Source: Rufibacter hautae
GTDB taxonomy: Bacteria; Bacteroidota; Bacteroidia; Cytophagales; Hymenobacteraceae
Length of the DNA stretch: 64,000 nucleotides
Reading direction: 5' to 3'
Assembly: GCF_008271695.1 (NCBI RefSeq)
Contig: NZ_VKKY01000001.1
Coordinates: 186,001 to 250,000, forward strand
Made by a program: the position numbers and the translations under genes. Below are positions 17,681 through 28,287 of the stretch, one piece after another. Under the pieces are notes generated by a model. That model made no database searches. It worked only from the letters and a program-made list of their open reading frames with translations, and was not told where the DNA came from. Every line of letters starts with the position of its first letter. Within the stretch, counting starts at the first letter, position 1.

Positions 17681-19131
17681 TGAAGAAGAGGATGAAAAAG
17701 ATACTTCTATACACCATAGCGTCTCTGTTCCTGGCCACCTCTTGCGTGAACGACTTAGACGAGGATTACAACCTGGACCCCAAACGGGCTACCGATGTAC
17801 CGCCCGGTACCCTGGTGAGCAATGCGCAGTTTAACCTGAGCAACGTCATCACCACTCCAGACTATAATACCAATGTGTTCCGGTATTATGTGCAGCATTG
17901 GGCCGCGGCCCAGTACCCAGATGAGAGCCAGTACAACATCAACACCCGCGAGATCAACCGGTTCTTCTGGACCATTCTGTACCGCGATGTGCTCTCTGAT
18001 TTGCGCGAAGCCAGAAACCTTATCACCGCCAATAACCTGTTGGCCGCGGATTTGAAGGCTAGCCAACTGGCCTGCATTGAGGTGCTGGAGGTGTACGCCT
18101 GGTCTGTTCTGGTGAATACTTACGGAGACATCCCCTATTTTGAGGCGCTGGACATCAACAATGTGCAGCCCAAGTACGACGATGATGTCGCCATCTACAA
18201 TGACCTGTTCACCCGGCTGGATGCTGCCATCAACAACCTCTCCCAGAACTCCGACAACTCAGGACTGGGCAACGCCGACCTGTTCTACCAAGGGGATCTG
18301 GAGAAATGGCTTAAATTCGCGAACTCCCTCAAGTTGAGAATGGGCCTCACCATTGCCGATGTAGACGCCACCAAAGCCAGGGGCATTGTGGAAGCAGCCG
18401 CTCCCAACGTGTTTACCTCCAGCGACGATGACGCCGAATTGCCCTACACCCCCAACGTGCCTACCGCCAACCCCGTCTATGACGAACTGCGGCAACGGGA
18501 CGACAACGTGGCGGCCAGCCCCTTCCTGGATGTTCTCTTGGATTGGGAGGACCCGCGGTTGGATGAGTTCTTCCGGCCGGCCCCGGAAGGGGAAAACGCA
18601 GGTGAGTACGTGGGCGGGGTCTACGGCGACTTGAACAACTATCCAGACGTGGCCCAGCCAAGTGACCTGGTGCGGGAGGCCGATGCCCCAGGCATTCTGC
18701 TGTCGTACACCGAGGTGGAGTTCCTGCTGGCAGAGGCCGCCCTGAGAGGTTTCAATGTACCCGGCACTGCCGAGGAGCACTACACCGCTGCCGTCACCTC
18801 CTCCATTGTGAATGACTGGGGCGGCACCGCCGCCGAGGCCACTGCATATCTGCAGCAACCCGAGGTGATGCTCAACACCGCCAACTGGAGGGAAAGCCTG
18901 GGCATGCAGAAATGGATAGCCCTGTATAACCAACCCGTAGAAGGCTGGAAAGAATGGCGACGATTGGATTACCCGCAACTGGAGGCTCCGCCCCTGGCCC
19001 AATCAGAGATCCCACTCCGCTTCCCTTATCCGTCCACGGAGCAGAACCTGAACAACGCCAATTACGCGGCGGCCGCTTCCGCCATTGGAGGTGACGTGGT
19101 CACCACCCGGGTCTTCTGGGACGAGGATTGA
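17680..19131 (+). CDS. SusD/RagB-type outer membrane nutrient-binding lipoprotein (SusD2)
   Basis: A 483-residue lipoprotein with lipobox LATSC at about residue 22. The sequence YYVQHWAAAQYPDES and the later WLKFANSLKLRMG are typical of the SusD-like_2 branch, which also fits SusD1. The start at 17680 overlaps the SusC2 stop; ATG 17692 is a possible alternative that still keeps the signal. It is the last gene of a two-gene operon closed by the terminator at 19160-19196. Ligand unknown. Confidence 0.93.
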   Translation: MKKRMKKILLYTIASLFLATSCVNDLDEDYNLDPKRATDVPPGTLVSNAQFNLSNVITTPDYNTNVFRYYVQHWAAAQYPDESQYNINTREINRFFWTILYRDVLSDLREARNLITANNLLAADLKASQLACIEVLEVYAWSVLVNTYGDIPYFEALDINNVQPKYDDDVAIYNDLFTRLDAAINNLSQNSDNSGLGNADLFYQGDLEKWLKFANSLKLRMGLTIADVDATKARGIVEAAAPNVFTSSDDDAELPYTPNVPTANPVYDELRQRDDNVAASPFLDVLLDWEDPRLDEFFRPAPEGENAGEYVGGVYGDLNNYPDVAQPSDLVREADAPGILLSYTEVEFLLAEAALRGFNVPGTAEEHYTAAVTSSIVNDWGGTAAEATAYLQQPEVMLNTANWRESLGMQKWIALYNQPVEGWKEWRRLDYPQLEAPPLAQSEIPLRFPYPSTEQNLNNANYAAAASAIGGDVVTTRVFWDED

Positions 19132-19160
19132 TTTCTAGAGGTTTTTGAAAACTAAGGTCA
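19131..19160. repeat. Dispersed palindromic repeat, copy 7 (degenerate)
   Basis: ATTTCTAGAGGTTTTTG then AAAACTAAGGTCA. It starts at the last base of the susD2 stop codon and runs into the terminator. Confidence 0.5.
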
Positions 19161-19196
19161 AAAAAGCCCCGGCTGTTTACGCAGCCGGGGCTTTTT
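19160..19196. terminator. Terminator of the susC2-susD2 operon
   Basis: A strong GC-rich stem (AGCCCCGGCTG with CAGCCGGGGCT) flanked by an A-tract and a T-tract, usable from both sides. Confidence 0.9.
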
Positions 19197-19232
19197 ATTT
19201 TACGGGAAAGGAAATAGCCCAATCCAACAGTT

Positions 19233-19272
19233 GCGTTCTAAGCCTGATTTTGAAAAACAAACCATAAACGGG
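19233..19272. repeat. Dispersed palindromic repeat, copy 8
   Basis: Left arm GCGTTCTAAGCC, core TGATTTTGAAAAACA, right arm AACCATAAACGGG. It is just downstream of the acyltransferase gene. Confidence 0.7.
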
Positions 19273-19301
19273 TTTGATAAAATTGGAAGCAGTTTAAGAG
19301 G

Positions 19302-20234
19302 TTACGCCTCCACACCTGGTTCAGGCCTTTTGTGCTTCCAACGTTTGTGTGACCACAGGTAGTCTGCCGGATACTGCTCCACCCAAGCCTCCAATTTCCG
19401 GGCGAAGGTTTCAGTGAGAGGGTGCCCTTCTTCTTTGGCACCGGCTTGGGGTATAGGTAACAATTCCTGAAAGTCTACCTCATAATACCCGCGCTTTACG
19501 TGACGCATGCCTACAAAGAAAGTAGGGTAATTGAACGAGGTTCTAAGCTTGTCGGCTCCCACATAAAAGGCAGTGTCTTGGTGCAGAAAATTGGTCCAAT
19601 ATTGTATTTCGCCGTAGGGTGGCACCTGGTCAGATAAAAGAGAAAGAATTCTGGGTTGACCTTTATGCCGTAACAAGTGACGTAGTGTTTCCTTCATCTT
19701 CACCAAGGTGATTCCGAAGCGGGTTCGAAGAAACCGGAGAAAAGACTCAAAGAAAGAACTTGCCAAGGGTTTATACACACCATCTACCGGAAAGGGAAAA
19801 TGCTTATTCCCCGCCGCAGACATAAACTCCCAATTTCCCAAGTGGGCGCCCAGAATCATTACAGGAACTCCTTGGCTCAGGTATCCCTCAATTTTTTGGC
19901 TTTTTTGCAAGTGAACCCGTTTCTCCAAATCTTCAGCGGAGAGTGACACCAATTTCAGGGTCTCTACCATAATATCTGTCAGATTCAGGAAGAATTGCTT
20001 TTCAATCTTAAGGAGTTCGGCTTTGCTTTTGGAGGGAAAAGAGCGCTCCAGATTTTGCCGTACCACTTTTTTACGGTACCCTATTACGTAGTACAGAACC
20101 CAATACAGAAACGTGGAAACCGCATACAGCACCGGAAACGGCAACAAGGAGATTCCCTTCAGCAGCCACCAGAGCGGAAGTTGGCTGGGTTTCAGGTTGG
20201 GGCGGGTAAAAGAAGTGGCTGGTTCTGTTTGCAT
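19302..20234 (-). CDS. LpxL/HtrB-family lysophospholipid/lipid A acyltransferase
   Basis: A 310-residue protein with an N-terminal membrane-proximal hydrophobic region (about 28-52) and the acyltransferase motif HLGNWE at residues 131-136 (catalytic His131, acidic Glu136). The family transfers acyl chains to lipid A precursors or other lysolipids at the inner membrane. Length and motif spacing match. The ATG at 20234 lies inside a copy of the dispersed repeat, and a -7 box is found 46 nt upstream. The gene is monocistronic. Confidence 0.88.
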   Translation of the reverse strand: MQTEPATSFTRPNLKPSQLPLWWLLKGISLLPFPVLYAVSTFLYWVLYYVIGYRKKVVRQNLERSFPSKSKAELLKIEKQFFLNLTDIMVETLKLVSLSAEDLEKRVHLQKSQKIEGYLSQGVPVMILGAHLGNWEFMSAAGNKHFPFPVDGVYKPLASSFFESFLRFLRTRFGITLVKMKETLRHLLRHKGQPRILSLLSDQVPPYGEIQYWTNFLHQDTAFYVGADKLRTSFNYPTFFVGMRHVKRGYYEVDFQELLPIPQAGAKEEGHPLTETFARKLEAWVEQYPADYLWSHKRWKHKRPEPGVEA

Positions 20235-20260
20235 TTTCTGAAAAACAAGCCGAAAACAGC
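20231..20260. repeat. Dispersed palindromic repeat, copy 9 (overlaps a start codon)
   Basis: GCATTTTCTGAAAAACA followed by AGCCGAAAACAGC. The CAT at 20232-20234 is the complement of the acyltransferase start codon, so the core forms part of the translation start region. Confidence 0.55.
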
Positions 20261-20279
20261 TCAGCCGCTTTCAACGCTG

Positions 20280-20287
20280 CAAAGGTA
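20280..20287 (-). promoter_or_regulatory. -7 box upstream of the acyltransferase gene
   Basis: Minus-strand TACCTTTG (20287-20280), matching TAnnTTTG, 46 nt before the ATG. No strong -33 TTG is visible. Confidence 0.5.
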
Positions 20288-20419
20288 ATACCCTCCTGCA
20301 GATTTCCTTTGATAGATCCTGATTGATTCTTTTCCTCTTGTTTTAAAGCAAAAAGGCTCTCAACGCAGGTCAAGGTCTATTTACCTACGCTGAGAGCCGA
20401 TTCACTTCTTGTCTATAAC

Positions 20420-21433
20420 TTACGCAGACTTCTTGAAGAAATCTGCGATGAGTTCATACGAGTGCAGACGGGCCGCATGGTCATAAATGCTGCTGGCCAC
20501 GATCACCTCATCTACCTGCGTTTGATCCACAAACTTCTGCAAGTCCTCTTTCACTTTCTCGGGGCTACCTACAAAAGAGCAACGCAGCATATTCTGCACC
20601 GCATATTGCTCAGAAGCATCCCAAAGGCCGTTCATGCTTTCCACGGGTGGTTTCATCAAACCAGCGGTTCCCCTGATCACCCCCAGAAATGACTGGTACA
20701 TGGAGGTAGCCAGATAATCTGCTTTTTCATCTGTGTCGGCGGCGATCACGTTCACACCTGCCATGACGTAAGGCTCTTTGAGGCTACCTACCGGCTTAAA
20801 GCTGTCGCGGTACACCTGAATGGCATGGTGCAGCATGGTGGGCGCAAAGTGGCTGGCAAACGCGTACGGCATTCCTAACATACCGGCCAACTGGGCGCCG
20901 AAAGTACTGGAACCCAAAATCCAGATGGGCACATAGGTTCCTTCGCCCGGCACGGCCCGCACTTTGGAAGATGGGTCCGGGTCCCCCAGGTAGTTATACA
21001 CCTCCACCACGTTCTGCGGAAACTCATCTACCGACTGGTGCTGGTCACGGCGCAGGGCCATCGCGGTTAAGCCGTCTGTTCCGGGCGCGCGGCCAAGCCC
21101 CAGATCAATACGACCCGGGAAAAGCGTAGCCAAAGTGCCAAACTGCTCTGCCACAACCAAAGGCGCATGGTTGGGCAGCATAATCCCGCCAGACCCCACC
21201 CGAATGGTAGAGGTCTCCCGGGCAACATGGCCAATCAACACCGTGGTGGCGGAACTTGCAATGCCTGGAAAATTATGGTGCTCGGCCATCCAGAAGCGTC
21301 TGTATCCTAATTTCTCCACGTGTTGGGCCAGGTCAACGGCATTCTTGATGGCGTCCGCCGCCGTTTTACCTTCCTGTATGGGCACAAGGTCCAGCACGGA
21401 GACGGATATATCTGAAAGTTTTTTAGTAGACAT
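20420..21433 (-). CDS. LLM-class flavin-dependent oxidoreductase
   Basis: A 337-residue luciferase-like monooxygenase. Visible family features are an N-terminal barrel strand with LDLVPIQEG, the segment [39 protein letters not shown] and GLGRAPGTD. The branch resembles E. coli YhbW-type proteins. It would bind FMN and use a reduced flavin supplied by a partner; substrate unknown. No neighbouring flavin reductase is present. Monocistronic on the minus strand. Confidence 0.9.
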   Translation of the reverse strand: MSTKKLSDISVSVLDLVPIQEGKTAADAIKNAVDLAQHVEKLGYRRFWMAEHHNFPGIASSATTVLIGHVARETSTIRVGSGGIMLPNHAPLVVAEQFGTLATLFPGRIDLGLGRAPGTDGLTAMALRRDQHQSVDEFPQNVVEVYNYLGDPDPSSKVRAVPGEGTYVPIWILGSSTFGAQLAGMLGMPYAFASHFAPTMLHHAIQVYRDSFKPVGSLKEPYVMAGVNVIAADTDEKADYLATSMYQSFLGVIRGTAGLMKPPVESMNGLWDASEQYAVQNMLRCSFVGSPEKVKEDLQKFVDQTQVDEVIVASSIYDHAARLHSYELIADFFKKSA

Positions 21434-21932
21434 AATTATAATCTGATCAAGTCAGTCCTTGTTTACGGATGATCTTCTAAAAGGCAAATGTACCCGCAGA
21501 AAGTTCTGCCCTGCCTACCCAAACCCGTTACCTCCAGGAAACCACCTTCCTGTTTCAGCTCTGTTTTTCTGAAAACAAACCTTAAACGGGTAACTAGGGA
21601 TCCACCTATGAAATTGAAGAAATCCGGGAACCTGCAGTCCTCTGCTTTTTGTTGAACGAAGACGGTCAAAAATGAAGAGAAACGCAGAAAAGCTACTGAT
21701 AACCTGACAAAAAGGCTTACTAAGATGACCATCAGACTTATTGGAAGCAGGCAATTTTAAAACCCTTAAATAAAGCAATAATTATATTTCCAGCAGAGAC
21801 GCTATAGGCCATTGCAGAAGTTAAGATGGGGCTTTCCAAGCTTAACCTAGGGAAGTATCTTCAAAGTCACCATAGGCCGCCGTACAAGTCTGGGATTTTT
21901 CCCTTACTTGCAGCCATTCCATTTTATGTTGC
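21434..21932. other. 499 bp spacer between LLM oxidoreductase and WbqC genes
   Basis: Divergent promoter region. It contains a repeat copy at 21561-21590 and an AT-rich stretch at 21755-21795 that could serve the WbqC gene. Two overlapping leftward frames (21463-21778) show no family signal and are not called. Confidence 0.5.
21561..21590. repeat. Dispersed palindromic repeat, copy 10 (right half)
   Basis: CTGTTTTTCTGAAAAC followed by AAACCTTAAACGGG. Core and right arm are clear. Confidence 0.65.
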
Positions 21933-22550
21933 ATGCAGTTATTAACCGACCTTCACTACAATCCCAGCATCCTCTATTTTCAGAAGGCTTTTGAAGCCGA
22001 TGAATTACTGTTTGAGGCCCATGAGCATTACCAGAAACAGAGTTACCGCAACAGGTGCCACATTCTCACGGCGCAGGGCGTGGTGCCGCTTTCTGTGCCC
22101 GTGGTAAAAGGTAACAGCAAGACGCTGGTGACCGAACTGGAGATTGACTATGGCCAGCGCTGGATGGACATTCACTGGCGCACCATCCAGAGCGCCTATG
22201 GTAGCGCGCCCTTTTTTGAGTTTTACGCAGACTACCTCAAAGCCGTCTATGACCAGAAGCCGGACCTGCTTTTCCAGTTGAATATGGATTTGCTGAAACT
22301 TTTCGTTAAATTCCTGAAGCTAAAGAAACCCGTGGGCCTTACTCAAACGTATGTTAAAACCTACGAGGCACCGGTGTTGGATTGGCGCGGGGAACTTCAT
22401 CCCAAGAAGGTGCCTGACAATTTGCGCCTAATGCCATACCGGCAGGTGTTTGGCAAACAATTTGCAATAAACCTGAGTATACTGGATTTGTTGTTTAACC
22501 TTGGCCCCGAGGCATCTACATATTTACAGAGTCCCTTGGACTACTGTTGA
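21933..22550 (+). CDS. WbqC family protein
   Basis: A 205-residue protein matching the WbqC family, with HEHYQKQSYRNRC near the N-terminus and QRWMDIHWRTIQSAYGSAPFF in the middle, both strongly conserved. The family occurs in O-antigen and other glycan loci and has an uncertain, possibly amino-sugar acyl-transfer role. The ATG at 21933 is used because the family begins with LLTDLHYNPS close to the start. It ends 96 bp before clpC on the same strand. Confidence 0.85.
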   Translation: MQLLTDLHYNPSILYFQKAFEADELLFEAHEHYQKQSYRNRCHILTAQGVVPLSVPVVKGNSKTLVTELEIDYGQRWMDIHWRTIQSAYGSAPFFEFYADYLKAVYDQKPDLLFQLNMDLLKLFVKFLKLKKPVGLTQTYVKTYEAPVLDWRGELHPKKVPDNLRLMPYRQVFGKQFAINLSILDLLFNLGPEASTYLQSPLDYC

Positions 22551-22646
22551 ACATTTGCCCCACTCATATTGTTAATATTTTAATGCGTAGCCTTGGCAGC
22601 ACTTTGCAGTAGACGCACAACAACTATTTACTAGACAAGAACTTAC

Positions 22647-25253
22647 ATGGAAGCCAAATTCTCAAATAGAGTGAAAGAGGTTATCTCTCTCAGTCGCGAG
22701 GAAGCCATCCGCTTGGGGCATGATTATATTGGCACTGAGCATTTGCTTCTGGGAATGATCCGCGAAGGAGAAGGTACGGCTATCGCTTTGCTTAAAAAAC
22801 TGGGGGTACCAATGGAGGAGCTCAAGTACGCGCTTGAGCAGGCCACCAAAAATACCGCCAGCCCTAACACCAATATAACTGGTAGTATTCCGCTTACTAA
22901 ACAGACGGAAAAGGTCCTGAAAATAACGTATTTGGAGGCTAAAATCTTCAAGTCAGACATCATAGGTACAGAACACCTGCTGTTGTCTATTTTGCGGGAT
23001 GAGGATAATATTTCATCGCAAACCTTAGCCAAATTCAACGTGAACTATGAAGCTATCCGGGATTCGTTAGACTATCATGCTAACAACCCTCTCGCCTCCT
23101 CAGATACCGATGACAACGACGATAACGACAAACTCTTTGGCTCTTCCTCTAAAGGAGGCGCTGGCTCAGCCGCCAAGAAGGGTGCCGAGAAATCCCGCAC
23201 TCCGGTGTTGGACAACTTCGGTCGTGATCTGACTAAATTGGCCGAGGAAGGCAAATTAGACCCGATTGTGGGCCGTGAAAAAGAAATCGAGCGCGTGGCC
23301 CAGGTACTGAGCCGCCGTAAGAAAAACAACCCAATCTTGATTGGGGAACCTGGCGTGGGTAAAACCGCTATTGCCGAGGGTCTTGCGCTGCGCATCATCC
23401 AGAAGAAGGTTTCTCGCGTGCTTTTCGGAAAACGGGTGGTAACCTTAGACCTGGCCTCTTTGGTGGCGGGTACTAAATACCGCGGTCAGTTTGAAGAGCG
23501 GATGAAAGCCGTGATGAACGAACTGGAGAAATCTCCGGACGTGATTCTGTTCATTGATGAGCTACACACCATTGTAGGTGCTGGTGGAGCCTCCGGATCT
23601 CTGGATGCCTCCAACATGTTCAAACCTGCTTTGGCCCGTGGCGAAATCCAATGCATTGGCGCAACTACGCTAGACGAGTACCGTCAGTACATTGAGAAAG
23701 ATGGTGCCTTGGCTCGTCGTTTCCAGATTGTGATGGTAGATCCTACCACGCCAGAGGAAACCATTGAGATCCTGCACAACATCAAAGACAAATACCAGGA
23801 TCACCACCACGTGACCTATTCAGACAAAGCCATTGAGGCCTGTGTGAAGTTGAGCGACCGCTACATGAGCGACCGTTTCTTACCAGACAAAGCCATTGAC
23901 ATTCTGGATGAGGCCGGTGCCCGTGTGCACATCAACAACATTGTGGTGCCTGAAGATATTTTGAATCTGGAGCAACAGATTGAGAACATCAAGGACGAGA
24001 AAAACCGCGTGGTGAAAAGCCAGAAATACGAAGAGGCTGCTCAACTGCGTGACAAAGAGAAAAAACTTTTAGATCAACTTGACGCCGCTAAGAAAAGCTG
24101 GGAAGAGGAGACGAGAAAGAAACGCTACGCCGTGAAGGAAGAAAACGTGGCCGAGGTAATCGCCATGATGACGGGTATTCCGGTGAAACGTATCGCGCAG
24201 AAAGAAAGCCTCAAGCTTTTGAACATGGGCGAAGAGCTGAAAGGCAAAGTGATTGGCCAGGAAAAAGCGATTACGCAGTTGGTGAAAGCCATTCAACGGA
24301 CCCGCGTTGGTCTTAAAGATCCTAAGCGCCCCATCGGTTCGTTCGTATTCTTAGGCCCAACCGGGGTTGGTAAAACTGAGCTTGCGAAAGTTCTGGCTAC
24401 CTACCTGTTTGACAAGGAAGACGCCCTGGTGCGTATTGACATGAGTGAGTACATGGAGAAATTCAGCGTATCTCGCTTGGTGGGAGCGCCTCCAGGCTAC
24501 GTGGGTTACGAAGAAGGTGGTCAGTTGACGGAGAAAATCCGCCGCAAGCCTTATTCAGTAGTATTGCTGGATGAGATTGAGAAAGCGCACCCAGACGTGT
24601 ACAACCTGTTGTTGCAAGTGCTGGATGACGGTGTGTTGACCGATGGTTTAGGCCGTAAGGTGGACTTTAGAAACACCATCATCATCATGACCTCTAACAT
24701 TGGGGCTCGTGACTTGCAGGACTTCGGGGCTGGGGTTGGTTTCGCCACCAAAACCCGTCAGGAGAACATGGATGACATCATGAAAGGCACCATTGCTTCT
24801 GCCTTGAAGAAAACGTTCTCTCCTGAGTTCCTGAACCGTCTGGATGATGTGATTGTGTTCAACTCGCTGGTGAAAGAAGATATCCACAAGATCATCGATA
24901 TCTCCCTTGCCAAGCTGTTGAACCGCGTGAAAACGCTGGGCTATACCATTGAGATCACTGACAAGGCCAAAGACTTTGTGGCTGAGAAAGGATATGACTC
25001 TAAGTATGGTGCCCGTCCGTTGAACCGTGCCATCACCAAGTACATGGAAGACCCAATTGCGGAGGAAATCCTGAAAGCCGAGTTGGCCCAGGGAGACACC
25101 ATCGTGATTGACTACGAAGAAGGCAAAGAGGAATTGACGTTCTCAAACCGCAAGAACGAGGATGCCATTCCAGACACGTCTGACGATCTTCCGGAAAGCT
25201 CCTCTTCAGAAGAGGAAGAGACCACGCCTACAGATGGCAAGAAGAAAGACTAA
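22647..25253 (+). CDS. clpC: ATP-dependent Clp protease ATP-binding subunit ClpC
   Basis: An 868-residue Hsp100 unfoldase. It has double Clp-N repeats (about 1-145), AAA1 with Walker A GEPGVGKT (233-240) and Walker [10 protein letters not shown], a UVR-type coiled segment within the middle domain, AAA2 with Walker A GPTGVGKT (570-577) and [11 protein letters not shown], and the loop GVGF typical of partners of ClpP. It unfolds proteins for degradation in the cytosol. The C-terminal tail is acidic and Ser/Glu rich. No clpP or mcsB is next to it. A strong terminator follows. Confidence 0.96.
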   Translation: MEAKFSNRVKEVISLSREEAIRLGHDYIGTEHLLLGMIREGEGTAIALLKKLGVPMEELKYALEQATKNTASPNTNITGSIPLTKQTEKVLKITYLEAKIFKSDIIGTEHLLLSILRDEDNISSQTLAKFNVNYEAIRDSLDYHANNPLASSDTDDNDDNDKLFGSSSKGGAGSAAKKGAEKSRTPVLDNFGRDLTKLAEEGKLDPIVGREKEIERVAQVLSRRKKNNPILIGEPGVGKTAIAEGLALRIIQKKVSRVLFGKRVVTLDLASLVAGTKYRGQFEERMKAVMNELEKSPDVILFIDELHTIVGAGGASGSLDASNMFKPALARGEIQCIGATTLDEYRQYIEKDGALARRFQIVMVDPTTPEETIEILHNIKDKYQDHHHVTYSDKAIEACVKLSDRYMSDRFLPDKAIDILDEAGARVHINNIVVPEDILNLEQQIENIKDEKNRVVKSQKYEEAAQLRDKEKKLLDQLDAAKKSWEEETRKKRYAVKEENVAEVIAMMTGIPVKRIAQKESLKLLNMGEELKGKVIGQEKAITQLVKAIQRTRVGLKDPKRPIGSFVFLGPTGVGKTELAKVLATYLFDKEDALVRIDMSEYMEKFSVSRLVGAPPGYVGYEEGGQLTEKIRRKPYSVVLLDEIEKAHPDVYNLLLQVLDDGVLTDGLGRKVDFRNTIIIMTSNIGARDLQDFGAGVGFATKTRQENMDDIMKGTIASALKKTFSPEFLNRLDDVIVFNSLVKEDIHKIIDISLAKLLNRVKTLGYTIEITDKAKDFVAEKGYDSKYGARPLNRAITKYMEDPIAEEILKAELAQGDTIVIDYEEGKEELTFSNRKNEDAIPDTSDDLPESSSSEEEETTPTDGKKKD

Positions 25254-25270
25254 CCAATAAATTATATTTG

Positions 25271-25303
25271 AAAAGGCTGACAGACAAACTGTCAGCCTTT
25301 TTT
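25271..25303 (+). terminator. clpC terminator
   Basis: Stem AAAAGGCTGACAG with CTGTCAGCCTTTT, 5-nt loop, then a T-rich tract. A degenerate copy of the dispersed repeat (GATTTCAGAAAAACC) follows at about 25314-25330. Confidence 0.9.
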
Positions 25304-25362
25304 GTTTTTTAGCAAGATTTCAGAAAAACCTAACAAAAATTTTACACTGCCCTATTCTTTCC

Positions 25363-25370
25363 TAAATTTG
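25363..25370 (+). promoter_or_regulatory. -7 box of the carboxylase beta-subunit gene
   Basis: TAAATTTG matches TAnnTTTG. It lies 30 nt before the ATG at 25400. A weak T-rich -33 region is present around 25340. Confidence 0.5.
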
Positions 25371-25399
25371 ATTTCTTGTACCAACACCAAAGTGCTTCA

Positions 25400-26962
25400 A
25401 TGTCAGACCAGAATAACCTGAATAGCAAATTTGAGACATTAGACCGCAAAAATGCCGAAGCCCTCTTAGGCGGCGGCCAGGCGCGCATTGATGCCCAACA
25501 TAAAAAAGGCAAACTCACGGCCCGTGAACGCATAGACCTGCTCTTAGACGAAGGCTCCTTTGAGGAGATAGGCAAGTTTGTGATGCACCGTTCCAAAGAC
25601 TTCGGGCTAGACAAAGAGTACTATTTAGGCGACGGCGTGGTAACGGGCTACGGCACCGTGAACGGCCGCCTGGTTTACGTTTTCTCCCAGGACTTCACTG
25701 TTTTTGGCGGCTCGCTTTCTGAGACGCATGCAGAGAAGATTGTGAAGATCATGGACCTTGCCATGAAAAACGGCGCACCGGTGATTGGCCTCAATGACTC
25801 CGGCGGAGCCCGAATTCAGGAAGGGGTGGTTTCCTTAGGGGGCTACGCCGATATCTTCTACAAAAACACCCTGGCTTCTGGCGTGGTACCGCAACTATCC
25901 GGCATTATGGGACCTTGCGCCGGTGGAGCGGTTTACTCCCCGGCCATTACGGATTTCATTCTCATGGTAGAGGACACGTCTTACATGTTCGTGACGGGCC
26001 CTAACGTGGTGAAAACCGTGACGCATGAGACGGTGACCTCAGAGGAACTAGGCGGCGCCAGTACCCATAGCACCAAAAGCGGCGTGACCCATTTCTCCTG
26101 TGCCAACGAGGTGGTCTGCATCCAGAACATCAAACAGTTGCTGAGCTACATGCCGCAGAACTGTGAGGAGCTTCCTCCTTCCCTGCCGTATGAACCCAAA
26201 GCCGATGAAACCCGCGAGGTCCTGAACAACATCGTGCCGGAGAACCCCAACCAACCCTATGACATCCGTGAGGTGATAGAAGGCATCATTGACGCTGACT
26301 CTTTCCTGGAGGTGCACAAGAACTTTGGGGAGAACATTGTGGTAGGCTTTGCAAGATTAGCCGGCCGCAGCATTGGTATTGTAGGGAACCAACCAGCCGT
26401 TTTGGCAGGTGTTTTAGACATCAACGCTTCTACAAAAGCCGCTCGTTTCGTGCGTTTCTGCGATTCCTTCAACATTCCGTTGCTGGTATTGGAAGATGTG
26501 CCCGGCTTCCTGCCCGGTACTGACCAGGAGTGGCGCGGCATCATCACCAACGGAGCCAAACTTCTTTATGCGTTCTGCGAGGCCACTGTTCCCCGTGTAA
26601 CCGTTATTACCCGTAAGGCTTACGGCGGCGCGTATGATGTAATGAACTCCAAGCACATAGGCGCTGACCTGAACTTTGCCTGGCCTACCGCCGAGATTGC
26701 CGTAATGGGAGCCAAAGGTGCCGCCGAGATTATCTTCAAGCGTGAGATTGCCGCCGCTGAAGACCCTGAAGCCAAATTAGCCGAGAAAGTAGCCGAGTAC
26801 CAAGCCAAGTTTGCGACGCCGTACCGGGCTGCGCACCGCGGCTTCGTAGACGAGGTGATCTACCCTGCAGAGACCCGTGCCAAATTGATCAGAGCATTCA
26901 AAATGCTTGAAAACAAAGTAGACCAGTTACCGAAGAAAAAACACGGGAATATTCCGTTGTAA
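25400..26962 (+). CDS. Acyl-CoA (propionyl-CoA type) carboxylase beta subunit
   Basis: A 520-residue carboxyltransferase subunit. The ATG at 25400 (MSDQNNLN) is preferred over a TTG 24 bp upstream. The N-terminal half contains [24 protein letters not shown] and [12 protein letters not shown], which form the acyl-CoA site and oxyanion hole; the C-terminal half has [11 protein letters not shown] and [10 protein letters not shown] for the carboxybiotin site. It moves CO2 from biotin to propionyl- or acetyl-CoA in the cytosol. The biotin carboxylase/BCCP partner is not in the window. Confidence 0.93.
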   Translation: MSDQNNLNSKFETLDRKNAEALLGGGQARIDAQHKKGKLTARERIDLLLDEGSFEEIGKFVMHRSKDFGLDKEYYLGDGVVTGYGTVNGRLVYVFSQDFTVFGGSLSETHAEKIVKIMDLAMKNGAPVIGLNDSGGARIQEGVVSLGGYADIFYKNTLASGVVPQLSGIMGPCAGGAVYSPAITDFILMVEDTSYMFVTGPNVVKTVTHETVTSEELGGASTHSTKSGVTHFSCANEVVCIQNIKQLLSYMPQNCEELPPSLPYEPKADETREVLNNIVPENPNQPYDIREVIEGIIDADSFLEVHKNFGENIVVGFARLAGRSIGIVGNQPAVLAGVLDINASTKAARFVRFCDSFNIPLLVLEDVPGFLPGTDQEWRGIITNGAKLLYAFCEATVPRVTVITRKAYGGAYDVMNSKHIGADLNFAWPTAEIAVMGAKGAAEIIFKREIAAAEDPEAKLAEKVAEYQAKFATPYRAAHRGFVDEVIYPAETRAKLIRAFKMLENKVDQLPKKKHGNIPL

Positions 26963-27165
26963 ACAGCCGCCGGAAGGCAGGTTTAAAACTTTGGCTTATC
27001 TCGCCAAAGAATCTTAGCCCCCTGCTCCAATGACTGCTATACACCAATTATCATTCAATATTTAATTGCGCCCTTGGTTGGTGATGACAAAGCACCCCAG
27101 CCATCTACTACTTCAACTGACAAACAACACTTGGAGAGTGCTTTGCTCCACCTAAACAGAAAGCT

Positions 27166-28236
27166 ATGAGAGAAGAAAGCTTTGAATTCCTGCAAACCTA
27201 CCTCAACAACGCTGCACCCACCGGCTTTGAGTCCTCGGGCCAAAAACTGTGGTTAGACTACATCAAGCCCTACATTGACGAGTACTTCGTGGATACGTAC
27301 GGCACGGTGGTGGGCGTGATCAACCCTGAGGCAAAGTACAAGGTGGTCATTGAGGCCCACGCCGATGAGATTGCCTGGTTTGTGAACTACATTACGCCGG
27401 AAGGCTACATCTACGTGCGCCGCAACGGCGGTTCCGATGCCGTGATCGCGCCTTCCAAGCGGGTGAACATCCATACCAGAAAAGGAATGGTGAAAGCGGT
27501 GTTCGGGTACCCGGCCATCCATGTGCGCAAGCCAGACCAGGACAAAGCCCCTACCGTAGAAACCATCTTCCTAGACTGCGGCGCCGCCAACAAGCAGGAG
27601 GTGGAAGATATGGGCATCCATGTAGGCTGCGTGGTCACCTTTGACGATGAGTTCTGGGTGATGAACGACAAGTTCTACGTGGGCCGGGCTTTGGACAACA
27701 GGATCGGGGGATTCATGATTGCCGAAGTAGCCCGTATGCTGAAGGAGAACGGAACAAAGCTTCCTTTTGGATTATACATCGTAAACGCGGTGCAGGAAGA
27801 GATTGGCCTGCGCGGCGCCGAGATGATCGCCCACCGCATCAAGCCAGACCTGGCCATCATCACCGACGTGACCCACGATACGCAGTCACAAGGGTATGAG
27901 AAGAAAACCAACGGAGACCTGCACTGCGGCAAAGGACCGGTATTGACCTATGGCCCGGCCGTACAGAACAACCTGCTGGACATGCTCATTGAGGTAGCCC
28001 AGAAAAACGAGATTCCGTTCCAGCGCGCCGCCGCTACCCGCGCCACCGGCACAGACACCGATGCTTTCGCCTACTCTTCTGAAGGCGTAGCCTCGGCCCT
28101 CATTTCGTTGCCATTGAAATACATGCACACCACCGTAGAAACCGTGCACAAAGACGACGTAGACAGCATCATCAACCTGTTCTACCATTTCCTGACCCAG
28201 CTGCAAAGCGACCACGATTTCCGGTACTTGAAATAG
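27166..28236 (+). CDS. M42-family metallo-aminopeptidase
   Basis: A 356-residue cytosolic peptidase of family M42 (glutamyl aminopeptidase/endoglucanase type). Metal-binding and catalytic motifs are seen in order: EAHADEIA (His ligand and following Asp), GRALDNRIGG (bridging Asp), QEEIGLRGAE (catalytic Glu pair) and ITDVTHD. Length fits. No signal peptide. It is monocistronic and its 3' side carries a full repeat copy plus terminator. Named cellulase M or frv-type in some databases, but peptidase activity is the better-supported role. Confidence 0.92.
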   Translation: MREESFEFLQTYLNNAAPTGFESSGQKLWLDYIKPYIDEYFVDTYGTVVGVINPEAKYKVVIEAHADEIAWFVNYITPEGYIYVRRNGGSDAVIAPSKRVNIHTRKGMVKAVFGYPAIHVRKPDQDKAPTVETIFLDCGAANKQEVEDMGIHVGCVVTFDDEFWVMNDKFYVGRALDNRIGGFMIAEVARMLKENGTKLPFGLYIVNAVQEEIGLRGAEMIAHRIKPDLAIITDVTHDTQSQGYEKKTNGDLHCGKGPVLTYGPAVQNNLLDMLIEVAQKNEIPFQRAAATRATGTDTDAFAYSSEGVASALISLPLKYMHTTVETVHKDDVDSIINLFYHFLTQLQSDHDFRYLK

Positions 28237-28238
28237 AT

Positions 28239-28287
28239 CCTTTTTAGGCCTGATTTTCTAAAAAGAGGCCCAAAAACGGATAAAAGG
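28239..28287. repeat. Dispersed palindromic repeat, copy 11 (long form)
   Basis: CCTTTTTAGGCC, core TGATTTTCTAAAAAGA, GGCCCAAAAACGG, then TAAAAGG pairing with the first bases. It begins 3 bp after the M42 peptidase stop codon and is followed immediately by a terminator and then another copy. Confidence 0.8.

Noticed and set aside
21463-21778. Two leftward frames of 87-89 codons between LLM and WbqC genes
   Set aside because: Overlap each other in different frames and include a repeat copy; no family signal.
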